Shown here: positions 7,661 through 16,800 of the stretch, piece by piece | How positions within the stretch are numbered: position 1 is the first letter of the stretch | Layout of the letters: each line of letters begins with the position of its first letter | Assembly (NCBI GenBank): GCA_900317055.1 | Contig: ONFF01000022.1 | Span: forward strand, 1 to 55,543 | Origin: an uncultured Bacteroidales bacterium | GTDB taxonomy: Bacteria > Bacteroidota > Bacteroidia > Bacteroidales > F082 | DNA: 55,543 nucleotides | Reading direction: 5' to 3' | Position numbers and translations under genes: made by a program | Notes under the pieces: model-generated | Told to the model about the DNA's origin: nothing | What the model saw: only the letters and a program-made list of their open reading frames with translations | The model's database searches: none

Positions 7661-9619
7661 TTATTGTTTTATGATTCTTTTTGAGATGGATTTGCCAAAT
7701 TGGGTGGCTTTGATGAAATACACACCTGATGGCAAAGTGGAGATATCAAGGTTACCATCATTGAAATCGTGGAATTCCATGACTTTGATTCCCATAAGAT
7801 TGTAAACACCCAAGAGGTAAGGATCGGACAAATCGGTATGGATTTCGACCTGAGAGACCGTTGGATTGGGACAGATTTCAAATGAAGTGAACAATTCATA
7901 GTTGGTTTCGGGTAGGCTCACGCTTGAAAAATCTATTGTCAGGTTATCGATTCCGTAAAGATAATATATGGATGAAACCTTTTTTTCAAGGTCGTAATTC
8001 TCCACATCTTCTATGAGGATTCTTAGCTGGACAAAAGGTTCGCCTATATAGTCATTTAAGGAATACTCAACATGTTTCCAGTTTCTGGAATAAATTGCAT
8101 CCAACAAATGCCAGTGAACTCGATCGGTTGAAACCTGTATGTTGAAACGACCATACATCTTATCGAAGTTATAATTAAAGGTTGCTATGGCAAAAAAGTC
8201 AAAACTTAAGGTGACATTAGAGACTTCTGAAGGAATAGAAAACCAATCTGTTTCTGCCACGGATATAAAACCATTGGTATCTTTATTATGCGATGCTCTT
8301 GTCCCCCAATAGTAGTCGTCTTCGTCTTCGGTTTTTTGTAAGTGTTGCCAGTTGTCGCCTAAAAGCCTAATTCCTCGTGTATTATCATTAAAGTCATTGT
8401 TGAAAGGTAGTGGTAATGCAGGTGAAACCATCATCTTCTCGTGATTGGATTCGTTGTTTTCCGTTCCGTCGGTTTTTACTGCGACAACATAATAGTCATG
8501 CATTTGGCCATCATAAGCCTCATTGTCTTCAAAAGCGGTATCGGTCAATTCAGCAATTAAAACATCATCTCTGAACAAGCGGTAATGACTCGTGTTTTCA
8601 GCCTCATCCCATCTCAAATAGATAGTTGTCGAGTCGCAGGTAGCGGCAAAATGTTGGGGAGGCAAATCTCCATTCGCCAATTCTGCTGTTGCCGCTATAG
8701 TAGCTTTAACAAATGCTTCGGCGAGTTTGAAGTTGTTTACTCCACTTCCAATAGTGTCGCAAGGCTTGTGATAACAGGGGTGCTGAGAAATGTACTCAAC
8801 ATCACCAAGATAGATGGCAGGATATTCATAAGTGCAGAATCTTATGTGGTCTCCTCTGCCTGCTTCGCCGCCAGTCAACCAAAGTGTCGGTGTTTCGGGA
8901 AGATACAGATTGGCAACGGACGAATAGTATTCATATAGGTTTCTTGAGAGATGATAGCAAGCGGTGTACATTTTTATGGTGTCAAGTTCTGGTGGGTACC
9001 AACCAATCATGTCGAGATTGAAATTGCCGAGGATATTCATATCCTGACGGGCGCAGTCTTTGGCATATCCCATACTTCCATAAAGTCCATTCTCTTCTGC
9101 ATTGAAATTGATGTAGATGATGGAACGCTTAAATGTGTATTGGCTTAAGATGCGTGCCGCCTCAAGTACGCCAGCGGTTCCAGAGGCATTGTCATCGGCT
9201 CCAGGGCCACTATTATGGTCATAATGCGAGGAAACGATGATATATTCATCGGGATATAGAGTGCCGGGTTGGATAGCTATGACATTGCCGGCATCAAGCG
9301 TGTCATTATGTCTGTCAATAAAGTAATGTATTGATGGTTCCAACCCCAATTCTTCATAACGTTCAATCAGCCAGTTCTGAGTGAGCATTGCCTCTGGTGA
9401 ATAGGCTTCTCGTATGAACTGTTGCATCCAAGCGATGCTGTTGTAGATGTTAGCGGTATCTACTTGGTTCATCATTGCTTGTATTTCAGGGTTGGGTTCA
9501 GTGACTTTAGGATAAGTCTGTGTCCGATTGCCTTGGTGATCGATGGGTTCCCAATGAAATTGTGCTTTCATCGTTGAGGCTGCAATCAAGAAGAGTGCAA
9601 ATAGTATGGTCTTTTTCAT
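7661..9619 (-). CDS. Secreted M28 metallopeptidase with T9SS sorting tail
   Basis: A 652-residue protein with a signal peptide (~1-20). The peptidase domain (~50-310) shows M28 zinc ligands: His132 in SHYDH, Asp142 in GADDNASG (bridging), Glu175-Glu176 in NFNAEENGLYGS, Asp203 in NLDMIGW and a distal His in SQHPCYHKPCDT. M28 enzymes are di-zinc aminopeptidases or carboxypeptidases. A fibronectin-III-like domain (~318-390) and a beta-sandwich (~400-570) follow, then a type A T9SS C-terminal domain (~580-652: ICPNPTVSQVEIHT, LPSGVYFIKA, SKRIIKQ). The tail directs export through the Por/Spr translocon and cell-surface attachment. It probably digests host or dietary peptides. It lies 43 bp after another T9SS cargo gene on the same strand. 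Confidence 0.93.
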   Translation of the reverse strand: MKKTILFALFLIAASTMKAQFHWEPIDHQGNRTQTYPKVTEPNPEIQAMMNQVDTANIYNSIAWMQQFIREAYSPEAMLTQNWLIERYEELGLEPSIHYFIDRHNDTLDAGNVIAIQPGTLYPDEYIIVSSHYDHNSGPGADDNASGTAGVLEAARILSQYTFKRSIIYINFNAEENGLYGSMGYAKDCARQDMNILGNFNLDMIGWYPPELDTIKMYTACYHLSRNLYEYYSSVANLYLPETPTLWLTGGEAGRGDHIRFCTYEYPAIYLGDVEYISQHPCYHKPCDTIGSGVNNFKLAEAFVKATIAATAELANGDLPPQHFAATCDSTTIYLRWDEAENTSHYRLFRDDVLIAELTDTAFEDNEAYDGQMHDYYVVAVKTDGTENNESNHEKMMVSPALPLPFNNDFNDNTRGIRLLGDNWQHLQKTEDEDDYYWGTRASHNKDTNGFISVAETDWFSIPSEVSNVTLSFDFFAIATFNYNFDKMYGRFNIQVSTDRVHWHLLDAIYSRNWKHVEYSLNDYIGEPFVQLRILIEDVENYDLEKKVSSIYYLYGIDNLTIDFSSVSLPETNYELFTSFEICPNPTVSQVEIHTDLSDPYLLGVYNLMGIKVMEFHDFNDGNLDISTLPSGVYFIKATQFGKSISKRIIKQ

Positions 9620-9662
9620 AGAAATAGGTATTAATTGAAAAACAATTAGTTGAGGAACAAGT

Positions 9663-11183
9663 TTATTCCTTCACCACCTTGTCAGTAAACGTCTTTCCGT
9701 CTTTCATCGTGACTTTTATCAGGTACTGCCCCGCTGCAAGGCCATTCAGGTTGAGACATTCGAAACTCTGATTTTGTGTATGCATCAGGCGGCCTTGCAA
9801 ATCGTAAAGGTCGATTCGGGCAGGCTGCACGTCGGGAGAATAATGCAAGTGAAGTTCGTTATGCGAGGGATTGGGATAGAAGTCATAAGGGCGAATATGG
9901 ATGCCCAATTCTTCAAGGTTGTCATAATTGTCCTTTATGACTACCACAGAAATACTATTAGGCGAAGCAAATGCATCGTATGAACTCACAGCAATGCTTC
10001 CGTCATCCAATACCTTCATGTTGATGGCATGATGGAATGTGTCTTCTGATAGGAAATGACGCTCCCATTGAACATTCAAGTCTCCATCCAAACGGAGCAA
10101 AACCAAGTGATTGGGCGCGACAACATTCGTCATATAAGAAAGGTAGATTGTGTTGCCGTCTATCGCTATTGCGCGAATGGCTTCAGGTTGATATAAAGAT
10201 CTGCCAAAAAGTGCTGATGCTTGTCTCACATGTTGCCTGTTGCGTTTTTCCAAAAGTACTGAGCTATAGGTGTAATAGGTTTGGGAATCAAACTGTTCGT
10301 ATCTGTTAACTATAAGATAGTGCTGGTCGTCAACGGGCAAGAACTGATCGTTCCAATTATGAGTATACCAATGACTCCCCTGGTAGAAATAAAAACATTT
10401 CTCCTCTACCACATTGAAAAGACTGTCCAATACATATAGACGGAAGGGCGGACTGTCGTGAGTATCGCTAGTATGGTTGCTTCCCCAATAGCAGTATTGT
10501 ACTGGGGATTCGTTGAACATCCCCGTATGTTTCTCCATCAGCATGTCGAAATACCTTATTTGAGGAACTTCCGTCCTGCTTTTCAATGTGCCGTCAAAGC
10601 CGATTCGCAAGAAATAGGTCATGAATGTCTCATTGGGATCGTCTTTGATGCTGTAGGAAGCGATAATGTCACCATTTGGTTCAGAGAATAAGTCGTATGA
10701 GTAATAGGGAAACAGCGCTGTAGAATGGCCGATTTCAAAGATAGTGTCACCGATATAGTTAAGGTACATATCAATGGTTCTCATCCGGAAGTAGAGTGTA
10801 TCATCAATTACTAGGAAATTGGCATAGACAAAATGGTCGTGATGTTCTGGATCAATTTCGAAAAATTCCGCTACGCTATGGTCATCATATACGCTATCAT
10901 ATTCAAAGAGTAATGAGTCTCTCACGATTCCATCAGCAGAGAACTTGTAGAACATCTTGCCAATGGGAGATACTGTACCAGGCGCATATTCAGGAGCCAA
11001 CCAACTCTCAACAACCACGCATTTGTCAGTGGTTTCCACAAAGTTGAGATTGACTCCAGTGAGGTATTGACCGTTTGAATGCGAGAACTCTGTCACAATC
11101 TCTTGGCCTTTCGCTAAGCTTAATGTCATAATGCCCAGAAAGAGCAGCGTTTTTTTCATTAGATGTAGTAAGGCTGTTTTCAT
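9663..11183 (-). CDS. T9SS-exported protein of unknown function, propeller-like
   Basis: A 506-residue protein with signal peptide and a type A sorting tail (~430-506: YDFYPNPSHNELHLHYS, LNGLAAGQYLIKV, FTDKVVKE). The central ~400 residues are rich in short beta strands and DG/GD turns with repeated phrases such as FSADGIVRDS and RLDGDLNVQWERHFL, which suggests a beta-propeller; no catalytic motif is visible. It is a distant paralogue of the T9SS protein at 17.1-18.6 kb. Two starts are possible: this ATG, in an A-rich context, or an ATG 24 bases downstream that gives a tighter signal peptide. A -7 box lies about 70 bp upstream. Confidence 0.82.
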   Translation of the reverse strand: MKTALLHLMKKTLLFLGIMTLSLAKGQEIVTEFSHSNGQYLTGVNLNFVETTDKCVVVESWLAPEYAPGTVSPIGKMFYKFSADGIVRDSLLFEYDSVYDDHSVAEFFEIDPEHHDHFVYANFLVIDDTLYFRMRTIDMYLNYIGDTIFEIGHSTALFPYYSYDLFSEPNGDIIASYSIKDDPNETFMTYFLRIGFDGTLKSRTEVPQIRYFDMLMEKHTGMFNESPVQYCYWGSNHTSDTHDSPPFRLYVLDSLFNVVEEKCFYFYQGSHWYTHNWNDQFLPVDDQHYLIVNRYEQFDSQTYYTYSSVLLEKRNRQHVRQASALFGRSLYQPEAIRAIAIDGNTIYLSYMTNVVAPNHLVLLRLDGDLNVQWERHFLSEDTFHHAINMKVLDDGSIAVSSYDAFASPNSISVVVIKDNYDNLEELGIHIRPYDFYPNPSHNELHLHYSPDVQPARIDLYDLQGRLMHTQNQSFECLNLNGLAAGQYLIKVTMKDGKTFTDKVVKE

Positions 11184-11251
11184 TTGTATGGGTTTTAAAG
11201 TTTACAAATGCAAAACTAATCAAAGTGACAACTTTTATCATACGGTTTGGG

Positions 11252-11259
11252 CAAAAGTA
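11252..11259 (-). promoter_or_regulatory. -7 promoter box TACTTTTG for T9SS cargo genes
   Basis: TACTTTTG on the minus strand, about 69 bp before the propeller-like gene, matches TAnnTTTG. It likely drives that gene and the M28 peptidase downstream. A 15-nt palindrome (TATTGAT-A-ATCAATA, 11291-11305) lies between it and the preceding TPR gene and could be an operator or part of a terminator. Confidence 0.5.
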
Positions 11260-11335
11260 CGGTTTTTTTGCAATAGATAAAACAATACAATATTGATAAT
11301 CAATACTTTAAAAAACTAAAAAGTACGGGTTTTTG

Positions 11336-13000
11336 TTATCCAATTAATTGGGAGATGGCATCCGAACCAGCCTTTTTCCTGATATTCGTACGGTATTTCT
11401 CCACCGTATTAAGACTCAAATGCAGGATTTCGGCCTCTTCTTTTGTCCTGAACCCAAGGAAGGTCAGTATGACAATGTTGCGCTCTGATTCGGTTAGGTC
11501 AGGATAAGTGGTTTTTATTCTCTCTTTTGCCAAGGGATAGGAAGCCTCGAATTCGGACATAATGTGTGCCAGCCTGTCATTCGTTCCTGTTTTGTAGAGT
11601 TCCATCACACGCTGCTGAAGTGTCTGCAACGATTGTCGCGAAACCGCCTCGAACTCGGATTCCAGTTTCCGATAGGCTTCCTCTTGAAGCAAAGCTTCTA
11701 TTTCCTTGTTTTTGCGGTATCGATTACTGAGCCATAGCACCACCGTAAGCGACAGTAATACCAAGGCCAAAAACAAATAGAGCAGATAGCGTTTCACCTG
11801 CTGTTCGTGCTGCAACTGCATCAATGCCAGTTTCTTATCAAATTCGCTTTTCACCTGCTCGACGGCTTTCGGCTGGCTTTCAATGGTTTGCAGCATCTCA
11901 AAATAACGGTCGGCATATTCCAAAGACTTTGCTTTATTGCCTAAAGCTTCATAAGACTTGTACAAACGTTGGAAAATGTCCGCATTTTCGGGATTTGGTA
12001 CAATCTCAAAACGCATAGTGTTCATGAAATCCAACTGTTTTTCAGCATAATAAACGCATGAATCATATTGTTCATACTGAAAGTGGATTTTGCTCAAATT
12101 GCAATAGAGCCCATCCTTATATCTAAACATTGGCTCCTCGTAAAGTGCCAAGCCTCGATGACATTCTCTGATGGCTTTCTGCAATAGTTGTTGCCCTTCT
12201 TGCTCATCTTTATAATATTGGTTTTCAAATTGATGCCTGTAAAGCTGCGACATAGAATAATGATAATAGGCTATGTTTTCCACCTGACCAAGTTTTTGTG
12301 CCGCCTCCAATCCATTTTCAAAACACAGTCGGCAGCTGTCGTATTCTTCGAGAGCAAGATAGGCATCTCCCAACATAAAAGCGGAGTTAAACCAACCACT
12401 ATACTTCTGTTTTTCAGAAAAATATGCATTAACTGGTTTCAGATAGTGGAGGCCTTCATTATAATAGCCATTATACACATAACACATACCAAGCCGCAAT
12501 TGTATTTTGTATCGATAATTGTCAATCCACTCTTGTTCACTTTCCACATTTTTAAAATAATAGAGGAAACGTTTGTCGATATGTCTGCACTGCTCAATGC
12601 TTTGAAAAGCCTTCAATAACCAGTCGAGTTTTATTTGTTCACCTTTGCCCTCTTTAAAAGCAATGCGTGAAAGAGCCTCGCAGGTTTGTGCCTCAAACCA
12701 CTTGTCATTGCCACCGACATAAAAATCTTCAGCCACTTTCAACAGGGAATCTGTGATGCTGTCGTAAAGGAATAAAAGGTCTCGAGCCCGAACTTTCAGC
12801 AGGCAATAATGAGCATATTCTTTTTCTGAGAGTGTTCCAAGGTTCAATGTATCAAGGATTTGAAGAGCACTGTCGGGCTTTTGCGAAAAGAAGCTTTCCA
12901 CCTGATAAAGAATACTCTCTTGTGGAGGTGGCGTGGTGGTTTTGTTGGCACAAGCTGCTATAGTGAATAACAACCCGAAAATAAAAAGCTTTGCTTTCAT
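11336..13000 (-). CDS. TPR lipoprotein regulator with LuxR-type HTH (first copy)
   Basis: A 554-residue membrane regulator. The N-terminus has a lipoprotein-like signal (FTIAACANK). Residues ~40-395 are TPR-like helical repeats, a transmembrane helix lies at ~403-425 (YLLYLFLALVLLSLTVVLWL), then a coiled coil, and a LuxR/GerE HTH at ~495-554 (LTESERNIVILTFLGFRTKEEAEILHLSLNTVEKYR). This TPR-TM-coil-LuxR layout is frequent in Bacteroidales. It implies that a periplasmic or surface cue is coupled to DNA binding, although how the HTH reaches DNA from a membrane protein is unresolved. The ATG lies only 5 nt after its -7 box. Upstream is a fused RHS/polymerase relic, not an intact gene. Confidence 0.85.
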   Translation of the reverse strand: MKAKLFIFGLLFTIAACANKTTTPPPQESILYQVESFFSQKPDSALQILDTLNLGTLSEKEYAHYCLLKVRARDLLFLYDSITDSLLKVAEDFYVGGNDKWFEAQTCEALSRIAFKEGKGEQIKLDWLLKAFQSIEQCRHIDKRFLYYFKNVESEQEWIDNYRYKIQLRLGMCYVYNGYYNEGLHYLKPVNAYFSEKQKYSGWFNSAFMLGDAYLALEEYDSCRLCFENGLEAAQKLGQVENIAYYHYSMSQLYRHQFENQYYKDEQEGQQLLQKAIRECHRGLALYEEPMFRYKDGLYCNLSKIHFQYEQYDSCVYYAEKQLDFMNTMRFEIVPNPENADIFQRLYKSYEALGNKAKSLEYADRYFEMLQTIESQPKAVEQVKSEFDKKLALMQLQHEQQVKRYLLYLFLALVLLSLTVVLWLSNRYRKNKEIEALLQEEAYRKLESEFEAVSRQSLQTLQQRVMELYKTGTNDRLAHIMSEFEASYPLAKERIKTTYPDLTESERNIVILTFLGFRTKEEAEILHLSLNTVEKYRTNIRKKAGSDAISQLIG

Positions 13001-13005
13001 GCGGG

Positions 13006-13013
13006 CAAAGATA
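13006..13013 (-). promoter_or_regulatory. -7 promoter box TATCTTTG, 5 nt from the ATG
   Basis: An exact TATCTTTG with CCCGC between it and the start codon. In Bacteroidota transcription begins a few bases after this box, so the mRNA should start at or next to the ATG. A box with the same spacing precedes the second TPR regulator gene. Confidence 0.65.
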
Positions 13014-13024
13014 GGGAAAAAACG

Positions 13025-13085
13025 AATTATTCCCCAACGAATTCTTCCTTGTCCGCGTAGAACACGTCAATGGCGGCTATCAGGG
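13025..13085 (-). repeat. 61-bp direct repeat, copy 1 (3' end of the Wzy gene)
   Basis: Identical over 61 bases to 22198-22258, which is the intact 3' end of the O-antigen polymerase gene. Here it is orphaned. It ends abruptly at 13085/13086, where the sequence switches to RHS homology. A near-match continues on the other side through the -7 box of the adjacent TPR gene. Confidence 0.95.
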
Positions 13086-13312
13086 TCATGCGTCCGTAGG
13101 CATCATAGTCCATCCAGCCCGTCCTGTTGTTACCAAGCCAAATCTCCGTCAGTCGGTTGAGGTGGTCGTATGTGAAGCGTTCTTCCAAGTTGCGATTGTT
13201 GTCGGTTCGTGAGGCTAAATTACTAAATCCGTCGTAATAGATAGGTGAGTTTTTCAGAATATTTTTGCCTCTTGTGGTTCAAATGTTTCTAACAGTTCGT
13301 TTTTCAGAATGA
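13025..13312 (-). pseudogene. RHS core fragment fused in frame to the Wzy C-terminus
   Basis: 13086-13312 (minus strand) is about 90% similar at DNA level, over its best part, to 16519-16740 of the RHS gene. It encodes matching RHS peptides such as DGFSNLASRTDN and LEERFTYDHLNRLT. At 13085 it joins, without frameshift, the last residues of the polymerase (LIAAIDVFYADKEEFVGE, then stop). Upstream the homology continues but with a frameshift and stop near 13280-13290, and no start codon is evident. I therefore call it a relic: a displaced RHS cassette fragment whose end was replaced by a copy of the wzy 3' end. Confidence 0.85.
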
Positions 13313-13322
13313 ATGTGTTATA

Positions 13323-13742
13323 TTATTTTGGTGGCCTCCCAAAAATTATATCAATAATAAACATACCAAACAAGGAAAATACGCAAAACACGATGCAGAA
13401 GAACGACCGCCAATGACGGGTTCTTTTTTCTTCGTTCGCGAACATGGCTTTTATTCGCTTGTATCGTTTTTTGCTGAAAAACAAAACATAGTTTATAATG
13501 AGAACTACAATACCGAAGGCGATAGGAAAATCAAAGTTTATTATTGGTGATGCTATAATATGCATAAAGATATCGTCTATTATAAACGCATCAGCCATTA
13601 AAACGAAAGTTAGTGGTAGAATTGCCAACGCAGTAGCAAAGGCATCCGTTTCGCGACCTCCATAAGGATTTGGTTTATACATTCGAAAGAAGAAAAAAAA
13701 CAGACGATAATATGCGTTTTTCAGAAAATTGAAGACTTTCAT
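13323..13742 (-). CDS. Small membrane protein next to RHS locus, candidate immunity protein
   Basis: A 139-residue protein not recognised by family. Three to four hydrophobic segments are visible (~37-55 ATALAILPLTFVLMADAF, ~58-75, ~78-92 AFGIVVLIINYVLFF, ~112-134 FFCIVFCVFSLFGMFIIDII), with basic stretches between, so it is an inner-membrane protein. It is the third gene of an apparent unit (RHS, secreted TonB-C-like protein, this gene) with 15-bp spacing, and it directly precedes the RHS relic. Small membrane proteins in this position of polymorphic-toxin loci are often immunity proteins, which is the only basis for that suggestion. Confidence 0.65.
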   Translation of the reverse strand: MKVFNFLKNAYYRLFFFFFRMYKPNPYGGRETDAFATALAILPLTFVLMADAFIIDDIFMHIIASPIINFDFPIAFGIVVLIINYVLFFSKKRYKRIKAMFANEEKRTRHWRSFFCIVFCVFSLFGMFIIDIIFGRPPK

Positions 13743-13757
13743 AGATTATTTAGCAAT

Positions 13758-14990
13758 TTAATCTTTCTTCAGTATCCATTTATCGTCATTACACGAATAT
13801 TCGTATTGATAAAGCTTGCCACTTTCAGCCCAAACCATCATTTGCTTTCTTCTTTTTCGAGGCCTTCTCACTTCATATGTTGAAATAAAAACATCTATCT
13901 TATTGCCACAGAGCTTAGTATTCACCCTAATAGCTTTGGTAAAATGCCTAAGTTTTTTCTTTACATATGTTGGATTCTCTTCCATCCATTGGTATGAAAA
14001 AACACCCAACGGAATACTGTCGAAAGCAATGTCGTTCGGTAACCCATCGATGCAAATGAATTGAATTGTATCATAATGAATTCTTTTAGCATGTTCATTG
14101 TAATCTTTCGTATAGTTTACAACACTATTTAATATGATTTGGTTTAAGATGTTTTGGGTCTGATTTATTGTGTCATTTCGATAGGTTTCAAAAGAATAAG
14201 TTTCATAGTTAATACCATACTTTTTTGCTTCTTCAAAATCAAAGCAATACTCGTATTTGTGAGGAATATATTTACCACAGACAAATGAGCGAGAAAAAGA
14301 TGGAATAGATTTTAAAACTCTGACAACTTCTTCATCGAACTCATTATATCCAGAAGAATTATAGACATGTGTTTCCTCTATCATTGCTACGCTGTCGATT
14401 TCGAACCAAACACAAGTTTTTTTGTCTGGTAAAAAAAGCTCCTTGTTTAGGTTGCCCCATTGAATATTTGAATAAACATATTCATAGAATAACTGTAAAT
14501 TGTATGTATAAGGAGAGGCAGTACTTTTATTCTTGTTGTCCTTAACCCAATGAACTACTCCTTTTTGGAATACGAGTGTCATCTCATTCTCATAAACTGG
14601 CGTCCAAAAGGCTTCGTCCCAGAACGATTTCCCATACCCAAGAAACAGGGTATCTGAATAATTGAACAGAAATTTTCCACTTCGACTCCCAAAGACAGAC
14701 ATAGTTACGTCATTGTGTTTTGCATCCCATACAGAAACTAAAAACAATGAATCATTAGTTATTTCGAAACCCAAACTATAACCTCTAGGGTTGCTTGTTG
14801 GCGGGTTTAAAGTTTTTATTTTCTTCATATTCTCAAATTCTGTCGCATCAAATACCTCATTGATGTCGATAAAAGGGAATATATAATACTTATTTCCTTT
14901 CCAAAGTAGTACATCTCTTGCTTGTGGAGTGGCAAAAACGGATAGACTGAATGCGAAAAAGAGAAGTAAAGTTGAAACAAGGGGTTTCAT
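13758..14990 (-). CDS. Secreted protein with TonB-C-like segment, next to RHS
   Basis: A 410-residue protein with a clear signal peptide (ending near SVFATPQA). No family is recognised for most of it. Residues ~205-255 (VYNSSGYNEFDEEVVRVLKS followed by IPSFSRSFVCGK and YEYCFDF) resemble the C-terminal TonB fold (usual pattern SSG-x-x-x-LD-x-EA-x-RV...P-x-x-x-PG...GK). No transmembrane anchor or proline-rich linker accompanies it, so it is not a standard TonB energy transducer. It starts 19 bp after the RHS gene and is probably cotranscribed; it may be a periplasmic partner or immunity factor (inference). Base composition is lower in GC than surrounding genes. Confidence 0.6.
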   Translation of the reverse strand: MKPLVSTLLLFFAFSLSVFATPQARDVLLWKGNKYYIFPFIDINEVFDATEFENMKKIKTLNPPTSNPRGYSLGFEITNDSLFLVSVWDAKHNDVTMSVFGSRSGKFLFNYSDTLFLGYGKSFWDEAFWTPVYENEMTLVFQKGVVHWVKDNKNKSTASPYTYNLQLFYEYVYSNIQWGNLNKELFLPDKKTCVWFEIDSVAMIEETHVYNSSGYNEFDEEVVRVLKSIPSFSRSFVCGKYIPHKYEYCFDFEEAKKYGINYETYSFETYRNDTINQTQNILNQIILNSVVNYTKDYNEHAKRIHYDTIQFICIDGLPNDIAFDSIPLGVFSYQWMEENPTYVKKKLRHFTKAIRVNTKLCGNKIDVFISTYEVRRPRKRRKQMMVWAESGKLYQYEYSCNDDKWILKKD

Positions 14991-15009
14991 AATTGAAATA
15001 ATTAGTGTT

Positions 15010-16800
15010 TTAGTATTTTATTAACCGAATAATGGAATGTGGTTTTTGTAATGTTGAATTCCAATAATTTTTATTGCCATAATTATTTGTTTTGTTCCAA
15101 TTAGAATAAAACTGCGCACATACATAATAACCCAATAAGAATGAAGGTGTATCAACAGTGCTGGATGTTGGAATCCTAATATCAAATCCATCAGGACAAA
15201 GAAAAGCCATCGCATATTTAAAGCTATCATTACCAACAGTATTAAGCGCACCATTTGTAATTTGATAATGCATGAATTCTTTTAATACTTTTGCTTCAAA
15301 TTCATAATTAAAATCAAATTTCGGATTATACAATCTATTATTTTCAGACAATTGAAATGCATGAATTAGCTCTTCGCTATAAACAAGAAACTGTGAAAGT
15401 TGAAACTCATTGATAAAGGTAATGGAGTTATCGTCAGGATTATATTGACCTGGAACATCGTCTGTAGTTTCTCCAATTAATATTTTATATATAACGGGTG
15501 AATCATTTAAAATATCATATAGTTTATTGAAAAGGGTGCTTTTTTCGGTTGAAAATTTTACAGAACTATTAAATGCTTCTTGTTGAGAAGGTGTTAATTC
15601 GGACAAATCGATAATAGGCTCTTCATAACCATCATTACCTCCATGTATTTCACTTCCCTCCATCCAAACTTCAGTTGAAACACCCGTTGACCATAGCATT
15701 TGTTTAACCTCCACCGAGGTATATGCCTTCTCCGCAAAGTTCACCCCCCAGTTCTCATGGAAAGGATTGCTCGGTGTCATGCCGCCCTGCATTACCCATC
15801 CGCTCGGGTCGGTATACTTCAGCGGATTGTTGAGGCAATAGGCATAGCGGTTGAAACTTTGCGAGTTGTCGGGGCTTTGCACGTAGGCGTCCACCGAGAG
15901 GAACGACGACATCTGCGGGTCGTACATACGGCCGTTCATGTTGATCAAACCGAAGGCATAGAGGTGCTCATGCCCAGTGAAGCCTCGGTCGAACATCGGG
16001 GCGGCCAACTGACTAGATGATTGCCAGGTCTCAGGATTGCGGCGGGTGCCCCAGGCATCGAAACTCAATTCCTGCTCCACGTTGCCATGGCTGTCGGTTA
16101 TCGTTGTCCAACTGTCCAGATGGTCTTTCAGGATGTAATGAAGCGTGTCTTCGTTTCCACTGGTCTCCACAACGGCAAACACACCCATAGGACCCGTAAG
16201 GTAAGTAAGCACTTTCTCGGTCGTGGTGTTGTTTTCGGTCTCGGTCACAAATTCGCAGTTGCCCACATAGCGTTTGGTGCGTTCCACACCGTTGGCGTGC
16301 TCTTCCATAAAGACGCGCTGTCGGTCGTAGCCGTAGGTGTATTCCAGCGTGTTGTTGCCTTGGGTGATGGTCTTCACCTTGTCGAAACAGGTATAGGTGA
16401 CTGCTTGTTCGGAAAAAGAACCCGCATCAACATCGGCATAATCGATGGCATGAGGCTTCGCCGTTGCGTCATATTCGGCATTGGCAAAAACAACGATGTT
16501 GTCGATGGTTTTCCCTGCCATGCGTCCGTATGCATCATAGTCCATCCAGCCCGTCCTGTTGTTGCCGAGCCAAATTCCCGTCAGTCGGTTGAGATGGTCG
16601 TATGTGAAGCGTTCTTCCAAGTTGCGTGTGTTGTCGGTTCGCGAGGCTAAATTACTAAATCCATCATATTCGTACGACAAATCTTGCAGAATATTTTCGC
16701 CTTTGGCGGTATGTATCCTCGTAAGCAATTGCTTTTCAGGATGATATTCCCTGTTGCAGACTATGCCTTCACCCAAGAGGAAGCTTTCTATCTGCCCCAT
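15010..16800 (-). CDS. RHS repeat protein with core domain and variable C-terminal tip
   Basis: 596 residues from the first ATG. RHS/YD repeats fill ~30-280 (YEYDGFSNLASRTDN, FTYDHLNRLTGI, MDYDAYGRM). The RHS-associated core lies at ~283-335 (GLINMNGRMYDP, FLSVDAYVQSPDN, FNRYAYCLNNPLKYTDPSGW). The remaining ~260 residues are an unrelated tip, as in polymorphic toxins. The tip contains SEELIHAFQ (~475-483) and a downstream FNYEFEAK (~497-504), a pattern like E-x-x-H zincin metallopeptidases lacking the first histidine of HExxH. Full-length RHS proteins are usually over 1000 residues; here most of the N-terminal cage repeats are missing. The frame is open upstream to ~16985, but a secretion signal is out of frame (see the 5' fragment). 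Confidence 0.82.
   Translation of the reverse strand: MGQIESFLLGEGIVCNREYHPEKQLLTRIHTAKGENILQDLSYEYDGFSNLASRTDNTRNLEERFTYDHLNRLTGIWLGNNRTGWMDYDAYGRMAGKTIDNIVVFANAEYDATAKPHAIDYADVDAGSFSEQAVTYTCFDKVKTITQGNNTLEYTYGYDRQRVFMEEHANGVERTKRYVGNCEFVTETENNTTTEKVLTYLTGPMGVFAVVETSGNEDTLHYILKDHLDSWTTITDSHGNVEQELSFDAWGTRRNPETWQSSSQLAAPMFDRGFTGHEHLYAFGLINMNGRMYDPQMSSFLSVDAYVQSPDNSQSFNRYAYCLNNPLKYTDPSGWVMQGGMTPSNPFHENWGVNFAEKAYTSVEVKQMLWSTGVSTEVWMEGSEIHGGNDGYEEPIIDLSELTPSQQEAFNSSVKFSTEKSTLFNKLYDILNDSPVIYKILIGETTDDVPGQYNPDDNSITFINEFQLSQFLVYSEELIHAFQLSENNRLYNPKFDFNYEFEAKVLKEFMHYQITNGALNTVGNDSFKYAMAFLCPDGFDIRIPTSSTVDTPSFLLGYYVCAQFYSNWNKTNNYGNKNYWNSTLQKPHSIIRLIKY

Noticed and set aside
11026-11241. 71-codon frame overlapping the start of the propeller-like T9SS gene
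   Set aside because: It is out of frame with a well supported signal-peptide gene and covers its promoter region.
13758-14990. A standard TonB energy transducer
   Set aside because: Only a short stretch resembles the TonB C-terminus, and the N-terminal anchor and proline-rich spanner are missing.
15010-16800. RHS tip as an active HExxH zinc protease
   Set aside because: The first histidine is replaced by glutamate (EELIH), so activity cannot be asserted; kept only as a hypothesis.
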